A DNA stretch of 28,790 bases from Saprospiraceae bacterium (GCA_016718205.1 JADKEB010000030.1:1-28790), one strand, 5' to 3'. Positions 18,068 to 25,771 are shown, numbered from the stretch's first letter. The notes: generated by a model from the sequence alone, not told the origin. Program-made: numbers and translations.

Positions 18068-18102
18068 TTTAATTTGCACATCTCTTAATACAAAACATCT
18101 CC

Positions 18103-18760
18103 ATGAAGTTTTTTATAGATACAGCCAATCTTGACCAGATCAAAGAAGCCCGGGACCTTGGCATTCTTGATGGAGTTACTACCAACCCTTCATTGATGGC
18201 CAAGGAAGGGATATCAGGAGAAAAAAATATCATCAACCATTATAAAAAGATTTGTAAAATCGTAGAAGGAGATGTCAGTGCTGAAGTGATAGCCACTGAT
18301 TTCAAAGGCATGATCCTTGAAGGTGAAAAACTGGCAGGACTAAGCAGAAAACATCGTTGTCAAAATCCCCATGATCAAGGATGGTATCAAAGCTATATCC
18401 TATTTTTCAGAAAAAGGGATCAATACCAACTGCACACTTGTATTTTCAGCCGGCCAGGCGATTCTCGCTGCGAAGGCAGGAGCAACTTATCTTTCTCCTT
18501 TTGTAGGCAGAGTGGATGATATCTCATGGGATGGTATCAAACTGATTGAAGAAATTGTTTCAATTTACTCCATACAAGGATATTCTACTGAAGTTTTGGC
18601 GGCGTCTATACGTACACCACTTCATATTGTACAGGCTGCCAAAGCTGGTGCTGATGTAGTGACATGTCCGTTGAGCAGTATTTTGGGTTTGCTACATCAT
18701 CCCCTCACCGATATAGGATTGGCAAAGTTTCTTGAAGACCACGCCAAAGCAAATAAGTAG
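18103..18760 (+). CDS. fsa: Transaldolase / fructose-6-phosphate aldolase family, frameshifted
   Basis: Small-type transaldolase (about 219 residues), a class I Schiff-base aldolase acting on C6/C7 sugar phosphates in the non-oxidative pentose phosphate route. The start MKFFIDTANLDQIKEARDLG is exactly family-like. DGVTTNPSLMAKEG is the phosphate/active-site loop, and DVSAEVIATDFKGM follows. A frame change near 18345 leads through NIVVKIPMIKDGIKAI, where the lysine of VVKIP is the Schiff-base residue. The remainder is intact: NCTLVFSAGQAILAAKAGA, YLSPFVGRVDDISWDG, and TCPLSSILGLLHHPLTD. Transaldolase and F6P aldolase activities cannot be separated from sequence here, so the symbol is tentative. 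Confidence 0.92.
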
Positions 18761-18777
18761 TTTTATTTTCGATTTTA

Positions 18778-18924
18778 GAACTCAATGATGACAAACATCG
18801 GATTGCGGAGAGTGAAAAGCAAAAGGAAGAAGCTGTAAAACTTTTGTTGAAAACAGGTATGCCCAAACTAGAAATAGCAAGATCACTCAATATACCTTTG
18901 GACTATCTGGACAATCTATCATAA
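18778..18924 (+). pseudogene. Tail-only remnant of an Rpn-family nuclease gene (unit 0)
   Basis: It encodes only the last 48 residues of the Rpn proteins found downstream (HRIAESEKQKEEAVKLLLK, then the end IPLDYLDNLS). It lacks every KEEERRQ heptad present in the other copies, and there is no in-frame ATG or GTG before the tail. It ends 1116 bases before the equivalent stop of the next copy and is followed by the same spacer, so it is the left remnant of a tandem array. It joins directly to the DNA just after the transaldolase stop codon. Confidence 0.85.
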
Positions 18925-19103
18925 TTCTCTTTCCCGTGGTGGAGCATATCCATATTTTTTAGGTATAAATTTACCCGGAATTCTCTCCATTTCATTCGCC
19001 ACCTGAAGCCATATGATAGAATTTTAATCATACCCTTTGCCCTACTTTAAAAATATTTATCCCAATGTCATAACTTTCATATCTTTGTATAAATATTTTT
19101 GAT
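18925..19103. repeat. Inter-unit spacer of the Rpn array, first copy
   Basis: About 180 bases repeated almost identically at 20041-20220. It begins right after the Rpn stop codon and ends at the next unit's start, and it holds the promoter for the following copy. No gene is seen in it. Confidence 0.85.
19056..19087 (+). promoter_or_regulatory. Promoter of Rpn unit 1
   Basis: TATCTTTG (19080-19087) is an exact -7 element, and TTTA (19056-19059) lies 20 bases upstream. The predicted transcript starts near 19094, about 10 bases before the presumed TTG start codon, so the leader is very short. The same arrangement recurs before unit 2 (-7 at 20197-20204). Confidence 0.7.
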
Positions 19104-20040
19104 TTGGAAATCGCTAATCCTATTTATGATGTTGTATTTAAGTACCTGATGGAAGACCAGAAGGTAGCACGCATCATTTTATCTGCACTGACAAAACTTG
19201 ATATTATCGCTCTTGAGTTTGTCCCTCAGGAATTAACTGTTGATAAACTAAAAAGTGAACACTCCATTCTGACGGGTCTGAATTTATCTATTTACAGATT
19301 GGATTTTTCTGCCAGAATACAGGGCAGATGGCTCCGAAAAAGTAATCATCATAGAAATCCAAAAATCAAAATTCGCTCATGAAAACATGAGATTCAGAAA
19401 ATATCTTGGCAAACAATATATGAATGAATCCTTTTTCAATGGGTTGCAGACACTAAGGGTAGAAACTATAAAATGGGCTTACCTATTTTACCGATTTACT
19501 TCTTAGGTGAACGTATTGAGGGCTTTGACGAAATACCCGTCATCATGGTCAATAAGACTATCAGAGACAGGTTTACTAATAACATACTTGATGTAAGTCA
19601 TAATTTTATTAGTGCTTTATTCCATGAGGGAATTATTGTGAACATTCCTGCGTTAAAGAAGAAACGAAGGGACGAATTAGAAACACTACTAAGTATTTTT
19701 GATCAAGACAACAGAAATGAAAATCATCATATCATGAATGTAAAAGAAATAGATTTTCCAGAAAAATTCAGACCCATCATCAGGAGGTTGCAAGGCTGCT
19801 CAGGTCAAAGAAGTACGTGATATCATGATCGTAGAAGACGATTTTTTGTCTGAACTCAATGATTACGAACATCGGATTGCGGAGAGTGAAAAGCAAAAGG
19901 AAGAAGAACGAAGGCAAAAAGAAGAAGAACGAAGGCAAAAGGAAGAAGCTGTAAAACTTTTGTTGAAAACAGGTATGCCCAAACTAGAAATAGCAAGATC
20001 ACTCAATATACCTTTGGACTATCTGGACAATCTATCATAA
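19104..20040 (+). CDS. Rpn-family PD-(D/E)XK nuclease/putative transposase, unit 1, frameshifted
   Basis: Recombination-promoting nuclease family (PDDEXK_2-like), DNA endonucleases tied to recombination and phage defence. The first frame starts at a TTG: EIANPIYDVVFKYLMEDQKV and ILSALTKLDIIALEFVPQEL, then YRLDFSARI, which carries the catalytic aspartate. After a 2-base difference near 19325 the frame GSEKVIIIEIQKSKFAHENM supplies E-x-Q in place of the usual E-x-K. Then come GLPILPIYFLGERIEGFDEI, KTIRDRFTNNILDVSHNF, RDIMIVEDDFLSELNDYEHR, two KEEERRQ heptads and the tail AVKLLLKTGMPKLEIARSLN. Frame changes occur near 19325, 19470 and 19795. Unit 2 carries the one near 19470 too, but differs at the other two. 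Joined length is about 310 residues. Confidence 0.85.
19897..19938 (+). repeat. 21-bp tandem repeat coding KEEERRQ, 2 units
   Basis: Two adjacent 21-base units encode the charged heptad KEEERRQ within the coiled-coil linker of Rpn unit 1. The equivalent position has 3 units in copy 2 (23319-23381) and none in the tail remnant (near 18818). Confidence 0.9.
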
Positions 20041-20220
20041 TTCTCTTTCCCGTGGTGGAGCATATCCATATTTTTTAGGTATAAATTTACCCGGAATTCT
20101 CTCCATTTCATTCGCCACCTGAAGCCATATGATAGAATTTTAATCATACCCTTTTGCCCTACTTTAAAAATATTTATCCCAATGTCATAACTTTCATATC
20201 TTTGTATAAATATTTTTGAT
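20041..20220. repeat. Inter-unit spacer of the Rpn array, second copy
   Basis: Near-identical to 18925-19103, including the -7 element TATCTTTG at 20197-20204. It shows the array arose by tandem duplication of a gene plus its spacer. No gene is seen in it. Confidence 0.85.
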
Positions 20221-20437
20221 TTGAAATCGCTAATCCTATTTATGATGTTGTATTTAAGTACCTGATGGAAGACCAGAAGGTAGCACGCATCATTTTATCT
20301 GCACTGACAAAACTTGATATTATAGCTCTTGAGTTTGTCCCTCAGGAATTAACTGTTGATAAACTAAAAAGTGAACACTCCATTCTGACGGGTCTGAATT
20401 TATCTATTTACAGATTGGATTTTTCTGCCAGAATACG
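20221..20437 (+). pseudogene. Rpn-family nuclease unit 2, 5' part, interrupted by IS66
   Basis: Near-identical to the first 220 bases of unit 1, encoding the start through the YRLDFSARI region. One base is missing at the start (TTGAAATC instead of TTGGAAATC), which puts the presumed start codon out of frame. The coding sequence stops at the IS66 insertion; the last 8 bases, AGAATACG, are the duplicated target. The 3' part resumes at 22733. Confidence 0.9.
20430..20437 (+). repeat. IS66 target-site duplication, left
   Basis: AGAATACG here and again at 22733-22740, directly flanking the element. Eight bases is the duplication size expected for the IS66 family. Confidence 0.95.
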
Positions 20438-20453
20438 GTAAGCATCCGACGAA

Positions 20454-21956
20454 CTACGTAGCTGGCTCGCTAGATTTTTTGAATTCAGCTGGACTAATTT
20501 TTCCTATCTCCGATGTTTTTATAGATGGTGCTTTTGTCAGGAACCACATCATATAATCGTATGGATTGACACCAAGTGCCTTGCATGTACCAAAGATGGT
20601 GTAATAATACCCTATTGTGATAGCTGCCGCGTGGTTTCCTGCAAAGAGATAGTTTTCCTCCCCAGAGCCAAGGGTCTGATCGCATTCTCTATGATGTTAT
20701 TATCTATCTCTACTATGCCATGGTCTGTATATTTGGTAAACTTTTGCCATCGAGTAACGAGATAGGACATGGCTTTGCCGATAGGTGATCGGGGCGTCAC
20801 CCTGAGTGCCTCCTTGTCTAACCAATCTTTAAACTGATCCAATATCGGTTTGGCCGCCTGTCTCTCTATAGTGCGTTCATCGTACGAACTGTCTGCATCT
20901 CTGCATTTTTGCTCGATTGCATAGAGTTTCTGTATTTGGTTTAATGCAAATTCGCTCCTTGCTTTATCATTATCCATGGATTCTATAAACTTCCGGCGTC
21001 CATGTGCCCAGCAATGAAAATGCTGCACATCTGGGTACATTTTATCTATTATGTCATATACTTCATACGCATCTGTTTGTAAAAATCCTTTGTATTGTTT
21101 AAAGGTATTCTCGGGCCCTTCTCTGCCTCTGCCTTTGTGATATTCAAAACATACATACTTGAGTTCGGTGGAGCCCATGACCCACATATAACCCGTATGG
21201 CTTGCTTTTCTCTTTCCATCCATGACTTTGATGCTACTTTCATCTTGCTGTATATAGCTGGATTGGAGTATTTGTTCTTTAATATATTCACTCATCAGTT
21301 TCATATATGGGCTTAGTTGATGTACCCATCCATTCATAGTCGATGATGAGATCACCACGCCTTGGCGCTTATATATCTGTTGCTGACGATACTCGGGGAT
21401 ATGATCTACAAACTTTGACACTACTACATCTGCCAGCAGGCTTACATCTGCTTCGCACTTGGCGATAGGTTCTTCTATGGCCGGTGCGGTGACGATGGTA
21501 TCTGAATCTGCTTTTTTGTAAACGGGGCGGATATATCTGATGATAAATAACATGCCTGGCCTTTTTGGCAAGTCTATCTGATATTTCATCTCTTAGATGG
21601 ATGTCGGATTCATCATGCTCGACAGGGACATTTCTGATTTCTACGGGCAGATGTGTACAGCTGGCCAATAGCTGCCGCCCCTGTTGTGCACTCTTCCTTT
21701 TGGCAGGCTTGGATGATTGGTTCTGTTCTTGTGGCAGATCTACATCTGGGCTTACGCCAGCGAGTTCTCCAAATATGTTGAGTTGTCTGGGATCTCCCGT
21801 CGGTATGAAGCGTTCTGTTTTAGGGCCGAAGATGATTTTTTGCAGTTGTGCAATCTGATGGGCGAGATCTTCAATCCGGGCAGCCTGCTGCTGGATTTCA
21901 ACGTCTTTTTGTGCTATCGCTGCGTCTTTTTGCGCTATGATCTCCTCGTAATTCAT
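20454..21956 (-). CDS. tnpC: IS66 transposase TnpC, copy 1, frameshifted
   Basis: DDE transposase of the IS66 family, about 500 residues when joined. The N-terminal coiled coil reads MNYEEIIAQKDAAIAQKDVE and AQLQKIIFGPKTERFIPTGD, the usual leucine-zipper and FGxxSE-like part. The catalytic domain has the first aspartate in IQQDESSIKVMDG and the second in FLQTDAYEVYD. HFHCWAHGRRKFIE follows, and the glutamate lies in DNNIIENAIRPLALGRK, then the end LFAGNHAAAITIGYYYTIFG with a stop at 20454-20456. Frame changes fall near 21590 and 20655, at positions where copy 2 reads differently. That makes sequence error more likely than inactivation. Confidence 0.95.
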
Positions 21957-21986
21957 AGCATAAAATACTATATTTATACGATTATA

Positions 21987-22376
21987 TCACAATATTTTAT
22001 TCACTTTTTTGACAAAATTATCCTGTTTTTTCATCTCATATCGCGGTCGTTGGTGTAGTCCCACCAGCGATATTCCACTGAGCAGCATGACCAAATGTTG
22101 GTAATTGATATGATGTGATTTCCCATCTATAATGCCGCTGAGCTGTTCATAGCAGCCCCCCTCCAGTCGCTTGCTGTACACCACAAATCCGTCCCGGTCC
22201 CAGACCAGCATCTTGACAGTCTGGCGACTCCTGTTGAAAAATACATATACATCACCGCTCAATGGATCAGCTCCGAGTTCATTTCGAACCAGGCCACTCA
22301 ATCCATCATACCCCTTGCGCATATCTACACACCCATTGTATAGGTAGTACCGCTGATGTGCTCCAAAGCCTAACAT
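21987..22376 (-). CDS. tnpB: IS66 accessory protein TnpB, copy 1
   Basis: A 129-residue IS66 Orf2 protein needed for transposition; its exact role is unknown. Family hallmarks are YYLYNGCVDMRKGYDGLSGL near the start, DPLSGDVYVFFNRSRQTVK and MLVWDRDGFVVYSKRLEGG. The ATG (22376) overlaps the tnpA stop by 7 bases (ATGTTAG), suggesting translational coupling. The tail may be a few residues too long or short because of homopolymer errors near 22030. Confidence 0.95.
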   Translation of the reverse strand: MLGFGAHQRYYLYNGCVDMRKGYDGLSGLVRNELGADPLSGDVYVFFNRSRQTVKMLVWDRDGFVVYSKRLEGGCYEQLSGIIDGKSHHINYQHLVMLLSGISLVGLHQRPRYEMKKQDNFVKKVNKIL

Positions 22377-22660
22377 CCCGCCAATGCTCTGATGGAGTCA
22401 ATACTCAGCATCATATGCATATCAACTCTAACTCCGTTAGGGTAATGAATACTCATCTGAGGAATAAAGGATGGTGACACTTGAACAGTTACAAACTTGC
22501 TCTTATGCTCATTTATGACCGAAGGTTTCCTTTCCTTGCTACGCCAATTGTAAAATGTGCTCTTGTCAAAGGGCTTCCCATCGCAATATTTACTGATGCT
22601 CTGACCCGATTGCTCCCATTCTGTTAGCCACTGATCTATTTGTTCTTTGTCGTATCGCAT
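22370..22660 (-). CDS. tnpA: IS66 accessory protein TnpA, copy 1
   Basis: A 96-residue IS66 Orf1 protein with a helix-turn-helix-like N-terminal half: QIDQWLTEWEQSGQSISKYC, DKSTFYNWRSKERK. ATG 22660 was chosen because it gives MRYDKEQIDQW; an upstream GTG at 22690 would extend into the poly-A region near the element end. The C-terminal part, IHYPNGVRVDM, is the usual strand in this family. It overlaps tnpB. Confidence 0.88.
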   Translation of the reverse strand: MRYDKEQIDQWLTEWEQSGQSISKYCDGKPFDKSTFYNWRSKERKPSVINEHKSKFVTVQVSPSFIPQMSIHYPNGVRVDMHMMLSIDSIRALAGC

Positions 22661-22732
22661 CTGACTTTGTTTTTTTTGCAAAGGTACCACCTATGCCGAA
22701 GGTTGGCAATACGGGGTTCGTCGGATGCTTAC

Positions 22733-22740
22733 AGAATACG
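22733..22740 (+). repeat. IS66 target-site duplication, right
   Basis: AGAATACG, identical to 20430-20437. Removing the element and one copy restores an Rpn reading frame of ARIRQADGSEK. Confidence 0.95.
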
Positions 22741-23318
22741 CCAGGCAGATGGCTCCGAAAAAGTAATCATCATAGAAATCCAAAAATCAAAATTCGCTCA
22801 TGAAAACATGAGATTCAGAAAATACCTTGGCAAACAATATATGAATGAATCCTTTTTCAATGGGTTGCAGACACTAAGGGTAGAAACTATAAAATGGGCT
22901 TACCTATTTTACCGATTTACTTCTTAGGTGAACGTATTGAGGGCTTTGACGAAATACCCGTCATCATGTCCAATAAGACTATCAGAGACAGGTTTACTAA
23001 TAACATACTTGATGTAAGTCATAATTTTATTAGTGCTTTATTCCATGAGGAATTATTGTGAACATTCCTGCGTTTAAAGAAGAAACGAAGGGACGAATTA
23101 GAAACGCTACTAAGTATTTTTGATCAAGACATCAGAAATGAAAATCATCATATCATGAATGTAAAAGAAATAGATTTTCCAGAAAAATTCAGACCAATCA
23201 TCAGGAGGTTGCAGGAGGCTGCTCAGGTCAAAAAGTACGTGATATCATGATCGTAGAAGACGATTTTTTGTCTGAACTCAATGATTACGAACATCGGATT
23301 GCGGAGAGTGAAAAGCAA

Positions 23319-23381
23319 AAGGAAGAAGAACGAAGGCAAAAGGAAGAAGAACGAAGACAAAAAGAAGAAGAACGAAGGCAA
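23319..23381 (+). repeat. 21-bp tandem repeat coding KEEERRQ, 3 units
   Basis: Three units of the heptad-coding repeat in Rpn unit 2, one more than in unit 1 (19897-19938). Confidence 0.9.
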
Positions 23382-23505
23382 AAGGAAGAAGCTGTAAAAC
23401 TTTTGTTGAAAACAGGTATGCCCAAACTAGAAATAGCAAGATCACTCAATATACCTTTGGACTATCTGGACAATCTATCATAATTCTCCTACCAATGGTG
23501 GAGCA

Positions 23506-23607
23506 TCCTGCACTCCCATTGTTACTTCTTACCTTACGATAGGCTGACCTTACCATGTCCTTAGTGATCGGAATAGGTTTTGATCTCGTCTCAAATAAGT
23601 CTGTCAT
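23506..23607 (-). pseudogene. N-terminal fragment of a group II intron reverse transcriptase/maturase
   Basis: Thirty-four codons from ATG 23607, MTDLFETRSKPIPITKDMVR then SAYRKVRSNNGSAG. The last part is the hallmark N-terminal block (YxKVRSNKGSAGVDG) of intron-encoded reverse transcriptases. It breaks off at GSAG where the DNA passes into the Rpn unit 2 downstream sequence (junction near 23506, with TGGAGCAT shared with the other Rpn spacers). The catalytic core, maturase and ribozyme domains V and VI are all missing, so it cannot splice or move by itself. Confidence 0.85.
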
Positions 23608-24144
23608 CCTTAATAAATTAAGTTGTTTAAATATTTAAAACTGTATGTCTGACGCCCTTCGCTCCACGCTCATTACAAGCCCTTCATCACTACTACAACG
23701 TCATCCGTCATCCTTATAAACATCGATACTATAGGCCTCATGGGTATTGCCCACTTGTGCCGTTCTCTTTGCATTTTACAAGGACTTCCTGAGTTCCGTA
23801 TAAAAGCCTGGATTTAGATTCATGCCTGCTCAATTGCGTTTGCCCTATAGCCAGTAAACAAGCTCCGCTATAACTTTTCACTCGTAGCCAAGAATACGAG
23901 CTTTTGACAAAATGTAGCCCATCTCACAACTTCATCACAGGTTCACTCGCGTTCATCTCTCTATATCTTACCTGACTGTTCTTTCACAGCCTTTTCTTCC
24001 TACCGTTTAACACCTCTCTATTACTATCAAAGCATCGGGAAGCGGTTTGATGCCTCCGCTTGTTCAGCGACACCGATGGACCTACCATCATCTCTTATAC
24101 AGCATTGATAAATCTATACAATGGATTTATCATTCACAGCACAC
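23608..24144 (-). ncRNA. 5' part of a group II intron ribozyme (truncated)
   Basis: Non-coding, structured sequence upstream of the reverse transcriptase fragment, read on the minus strand. It starts GTGTGCTGTG at 24144, matching the intron 5' end consensus GTGYG, and runs 537 bases to the RT start, a usual length for domains I-III and part of IV. Motifs such as CGGAACTCAGGAAGTCC and AGCGTGGAGCGAAGGGC fit this class by memory. I did not fold it. The 3' end of the intron is absent. Confidence 0.75.
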
Positions 24145-24263
24145 CTTGGCGAAGTGGCGGATTTAGAAGCACTTACTTTCAATTTAGCACTAATGTTCAT
24201 TTGAAAACCAAATGTTCAATTTAGCACTGAACCCGCCATTTTGCCAAACTGCTGTTACCTGCC
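24145..24263 (-). other. attC-like palindrome 1 (3' end of cassette 1), interrupted by the group II intron
   Basis: TTGGC-gaag-TGGCGG (24146-24160) pairs with CCGCCA-tttt-GCCAA (24233-24247), leaving a mismatched internal loop as in attC sites. The loop contains repeated AATTTAGCACT blocks and a CATTTG/CAAATG hairpin. The outer arm, read on the minus strand, is GGCAGGTAAC (24254-24263), complementary to the start of the same cassette at 25688-25697. The other outer arm is missing because the intron begins directly at 24144. It lies immediately 3' of the MarR gene. Confidence 0.65.
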
Positions 24264-24271
24264 GTTTTTTT

Positions 24272-24727
24272 TTATTTTTCACCGAGTAAAGTTAATAAAT
24301 TCTTGTTCAATTCTGTTGTCTTGTCACCAAGTAAAGAGAAAAATTGTACATCAAAATTCTCAACAGTTACAATTGCTTTTTTTATTATTTTTTTTCCTTC
24401 GTCAGTTAGTCCAACAGTTTTGGCTCTTGTGTCTGTCAAATGTTCTTGTCGTTGCAGAAATCCCTTTTGTTGAAGTGTTCTCAAAACTGTTGAAGTTGTC
24501 ATTGGGTCAATTTTAGTATGGTTTGATAAAACTACCTGTGTAACTTCTTGTTTGTGTAGTGTCAACCAATGAATACTTGCCATTAGAACAAATTGTGAAT
24601 GGGTTAAACCGTATGGTTCTAATGCTTTTTTAATTTCTCGTTGCCAAAGATTTGTTACTTGCCACAACAAAAATCCTGAACTTTCTTCTGGTTTTTCCAC
24701 ACTAAATGTATTGTCCTTTGACTTCAT
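24272..24727 (-). CDS. MarR family transcriptional regulator
   Basis: A complete 151-residue winged-helix repressor-type protein. The N-terminal helix region reads GFLLWQVTNLWQREIKKALE with YGLTHSQFVLMASIHWL. The DNA-recognition part is VTQVVLSNHTKIDPMTTSTV with LRTLQQKGFLQR, and the wing has DTRAKTVGLTDEGKKI, where DxR is the family signature. Its start overlaps the end of the EVE gene by 26 bases, so it is the last gene of a three-gene operon. It probably represses that operon at the palindrome in the promoter (25598-25619). It is immediately followed by the attC-like palindrome. Confidence 0.93.
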   Translation of the reverse strand: MKSKDNTFSVEKPEESSGFLLWQVTNLWQREIKKALEPYGLTHSQFVLMASIHWLTLHKQEVTQVVLSNHTKIDPMTTSTVLRTLQQKGFLQRQEHLTDTRAKTVGLTDEGKKIIKKAIVTVENFDVQFFSLLGDKTTELNKNLLTLLGEK

Positions 24728-25148
24728 TTTGTAGCATTTTAGAGGTTATTATATTGAAGTCATTTTCTTTGATTTCAAAGAAACCATAGCGAAATGGATA
24801 ACCCCAAGATTTTTTGTTTGGGATAAATTCAAGGTCGTTAATCAATGGAATTATAGAACTTTCTTCACATTGCAGAAAGTTAATGTTTCTTCTAAATGGT
24901 TTAAAATTTTCAGTCATTTCAAACTGATAAACATTGTCATCTATTACTTGTCCAATTGCAGTAAATGCTTGACATTTTTCGTTTCCTTCCATTGTGATTT
25001 TTGAGGAATAGACAATTAAATAATCGCCTTTCTTCATTCGCTTTAATGGTGCTTGTTTTCCGTGGCAAACTTGCATAAAACCACCTGCAACTCCACGAAG
25101 TGTATGTTCTTTGGAGATTGTTGCTATCCAATATTTTGTCGAGTTCAT
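24702..25148 (-). CDS. EVE domain-containing protein (UPF0310-like)
   Basis: A complete 148-residue protein of the EVE/PUA-like superfamily, whose members bind modified bases in nucleic acids. Features include the start TKYWIATISKEHTLRGVAGG, the segment GGFMQVCHGKQAPLKRMKKG with DYLIVYSS, then QAFTAIGQVIDD and FKPFRRNINFL. The closing part is KKSWGYPFRYGFFEI, the usual aromatic strand. It overlaps the SRPBCC gene by 4 bases (ATGA) and the MarR gene by 26. The function in this operon is unknown; base-modification sensing or a small-molecule role are both possible. Confidence 0.9.
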   Translation of the reverse strand: MNSTKYWIATISKEHTLRGVAGGFMQVCHGKQAPLKRMKKGDYLIVYSSKITMEGNEKCQAFTAIGQVIDDNVYQFEMTENFKPFRRNINFLQCEESSIIPLINDLEFIPNKKSWGYPFRYGFFEIKENDFNIITSKMLQNEVKGQYI

Positions 25149-25564
25149 AGTTTTGAAGCAGCTTTAATTTGCGTTTGCATATCATTTGGCAAACTATCAA
25201 CAATTTTTTGAGCTACGATTTTACGCCATAAAAATCCTAAAACTCCTGTTACAGATATTGTATTTGTGATTTTTAAACCTTGTGGCGTTTCTTCAAAAGT
25301 ATGGTTATCAAACATTTTAGCTAACGGGAATTTTGTAACATCAAGAAATGATTTATTCTCAACAGTTTCCAATAATTCTACTTTTACATTTGGTCCTCCT
25401 TTAGGTCTTAATGTAAAGAAATTGCCTTTTTCAAATTTACCTTCCATTTTTGCAAATTCTATTCCTTCGTCCCAAGTGTGCCAATTATTTACATCAGCAA
25501 AGAGTTTCCACATTTGTTCTTTTGTAACTTCTTTCGTTACGATTGAATGAGATTTAGTCCACAT
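25145..25564 (-). CDS. SRPBCC family protein
   Basis: A complete 139-residue START/Bet v1-like ligand-binding protein. Typical parts are VTKEQMWKLFADVNNWHTWD near the start, KFEKGNFFTLRPKGGPNVKV, and FEETPQGLKITNTISVTGVL, ending with a long helix, VAQKIVDSLPNDMQTQIKAA. These proteins hold hydrophobic ligands in a helix-grip cavity. It is the first gene of the operon and starts 30 bases downstream of a near-perfect Bacteroidota -7 element. Its stop overlaps the EVE start by 4 bases. Confidence 0.9.
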   Translation of the reverse strand: MWTKSHSIVTKEVTKEQMWKLFADVNNWHTWDEGIEFAKMEGKFEKGNFFTLRPKGGPNVKVELLETVENKSFLDVTKFPLAKMFDNHTFEETPQGLKITNTISVTGVLGFLWRKIVAQKIVDSLPNDMQTQIKAASKL

Positions 25565-25593
25565 ATTTTTTTATTTTATAAAATTAGAAAGTG

Positions 25594-25625
25594 CAAATAT
25601 AATAAGTGTACTTATAATATGCAAA
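25594..25625 (-). promoter_or_regulatory. Promoter of the SRPBCC-EVE-MarR operon
   Basis: On the minus strand, TTTG (25622-25625), a 20-base spacer and TATATTTG (25594-25601) match the Bacteroidota -33/-7 consensus exactly. Confidence 0.85.
25598..25619. promoter_or_regulatory. Candidate MarR operator
   Basis: TATAATAAGT-gt-ACTTATAATA is an inverted repeat with 9 of 10 arm positions matching. It lies between and over the -33 and -7 elements. A MarR dimer bound here would block RNA polymerase; autoregulation is inferred. Confidence 0.65.
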
Positions 25626-25687
25626 TTTATTTTTCATTCAAGTTAATTTCGGTGAGTTTTGTCTGTCGGAATGTGTCGCTGTAAAAT

Positions 25688-25755
25688 GGCAGGTAACGTC
25701 CAAGGCTATGTGATGGATGAAGCGATAGCGAATCTATCATCATAGCCGTTGTTCT
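25688..25755 (-). other. attC-like palindrome 2 (3' end of cassette 2 / junction with cassette 1)
   Basis: GGCTATG (25704-25710) and CATAGCC (25741-25747) are perfect inverted repeats that extend imperfectly inward (TGATGGAT/ATCTATCA) around a GAAGCGATAGCGAATC loop. The outer ends are GGTAAC on the left and GTTGTTCT on the right, and only the left side has a spacer (GTCCAA), giving the asymmetry seen in attC sites. On the minus strand it ends with G|TTACCTGCC, the predicted recombination point and start of cassette 1. It follows the antitoxin gene directly. Confidence 0.65.
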
Positions 25756-25771
25756 ACTCTCGCCTTTCATC

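Larger units (their letters stand above)
20438..22732 (-). mobile_element. IS66-family insertion sequence, copy 1 (complete)
   Basis: A 2295-bp element with perfect 17-bp terminal inverted repeats, GTAAGCATCCGACGAAC on the left and its complement on the right, beginning GTAA as usual for IS66. It carries tnpA, tnpB and tnpC, all read on the minus strand, and an 8-bp target duplication. It interrupts Rpn unit 2. Copy 2 at 26510 is nearly identical. Confidence 0.97.
22733..23483 (+). pseudogene. Rpn-family nuclease unit 2, 3' part, after IS66
   Basis: It resumes with the duplicated AGAATACG and reads on as RQADGSEKVIIIEIQKSK, the active-site strand, in a frame that is better preserved than in unit 1 at this point. 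The remainder parallels unit 1: a shared frame change after VETIK (near 22893) and private ones near 23050 and 23235. It then has MIVEDDFLSELNDYEHRIAE, three KEEERRQ heptads and the tail ending IPLDYLDNLS. Disrupted by IS66, it can no longer make a full nuclease. Its C-terminal part can still be read from the ATG at 23247 as a 78-residue peptide. Confidence 0.9.

Noticed and set aside
18925..20220. A CRISPR array, because long repeats occur at regular distance
   Set aside because: The repeats are 180-base spacers between gene copies at a period of about 1.1 kb, not 25-40 base repeats with unique spacers, and no cas genes are present.
23506..24144. A retron or defence-type reverse transcriptase
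   Set aside because: Only 34 codons of RT remain, with the N-terminal block typical of group II intron proteins, and the upstream DNA begins with GTGTG. No msr/msd-like structure and no catalytic YxDD are present.
24241..24516. Plus-strand frame of 91 codons over the MarR gene
   Set aside because: It is antisense to an intact MarR protein and rich in leucine/phenylalanine from a T-rich strand.
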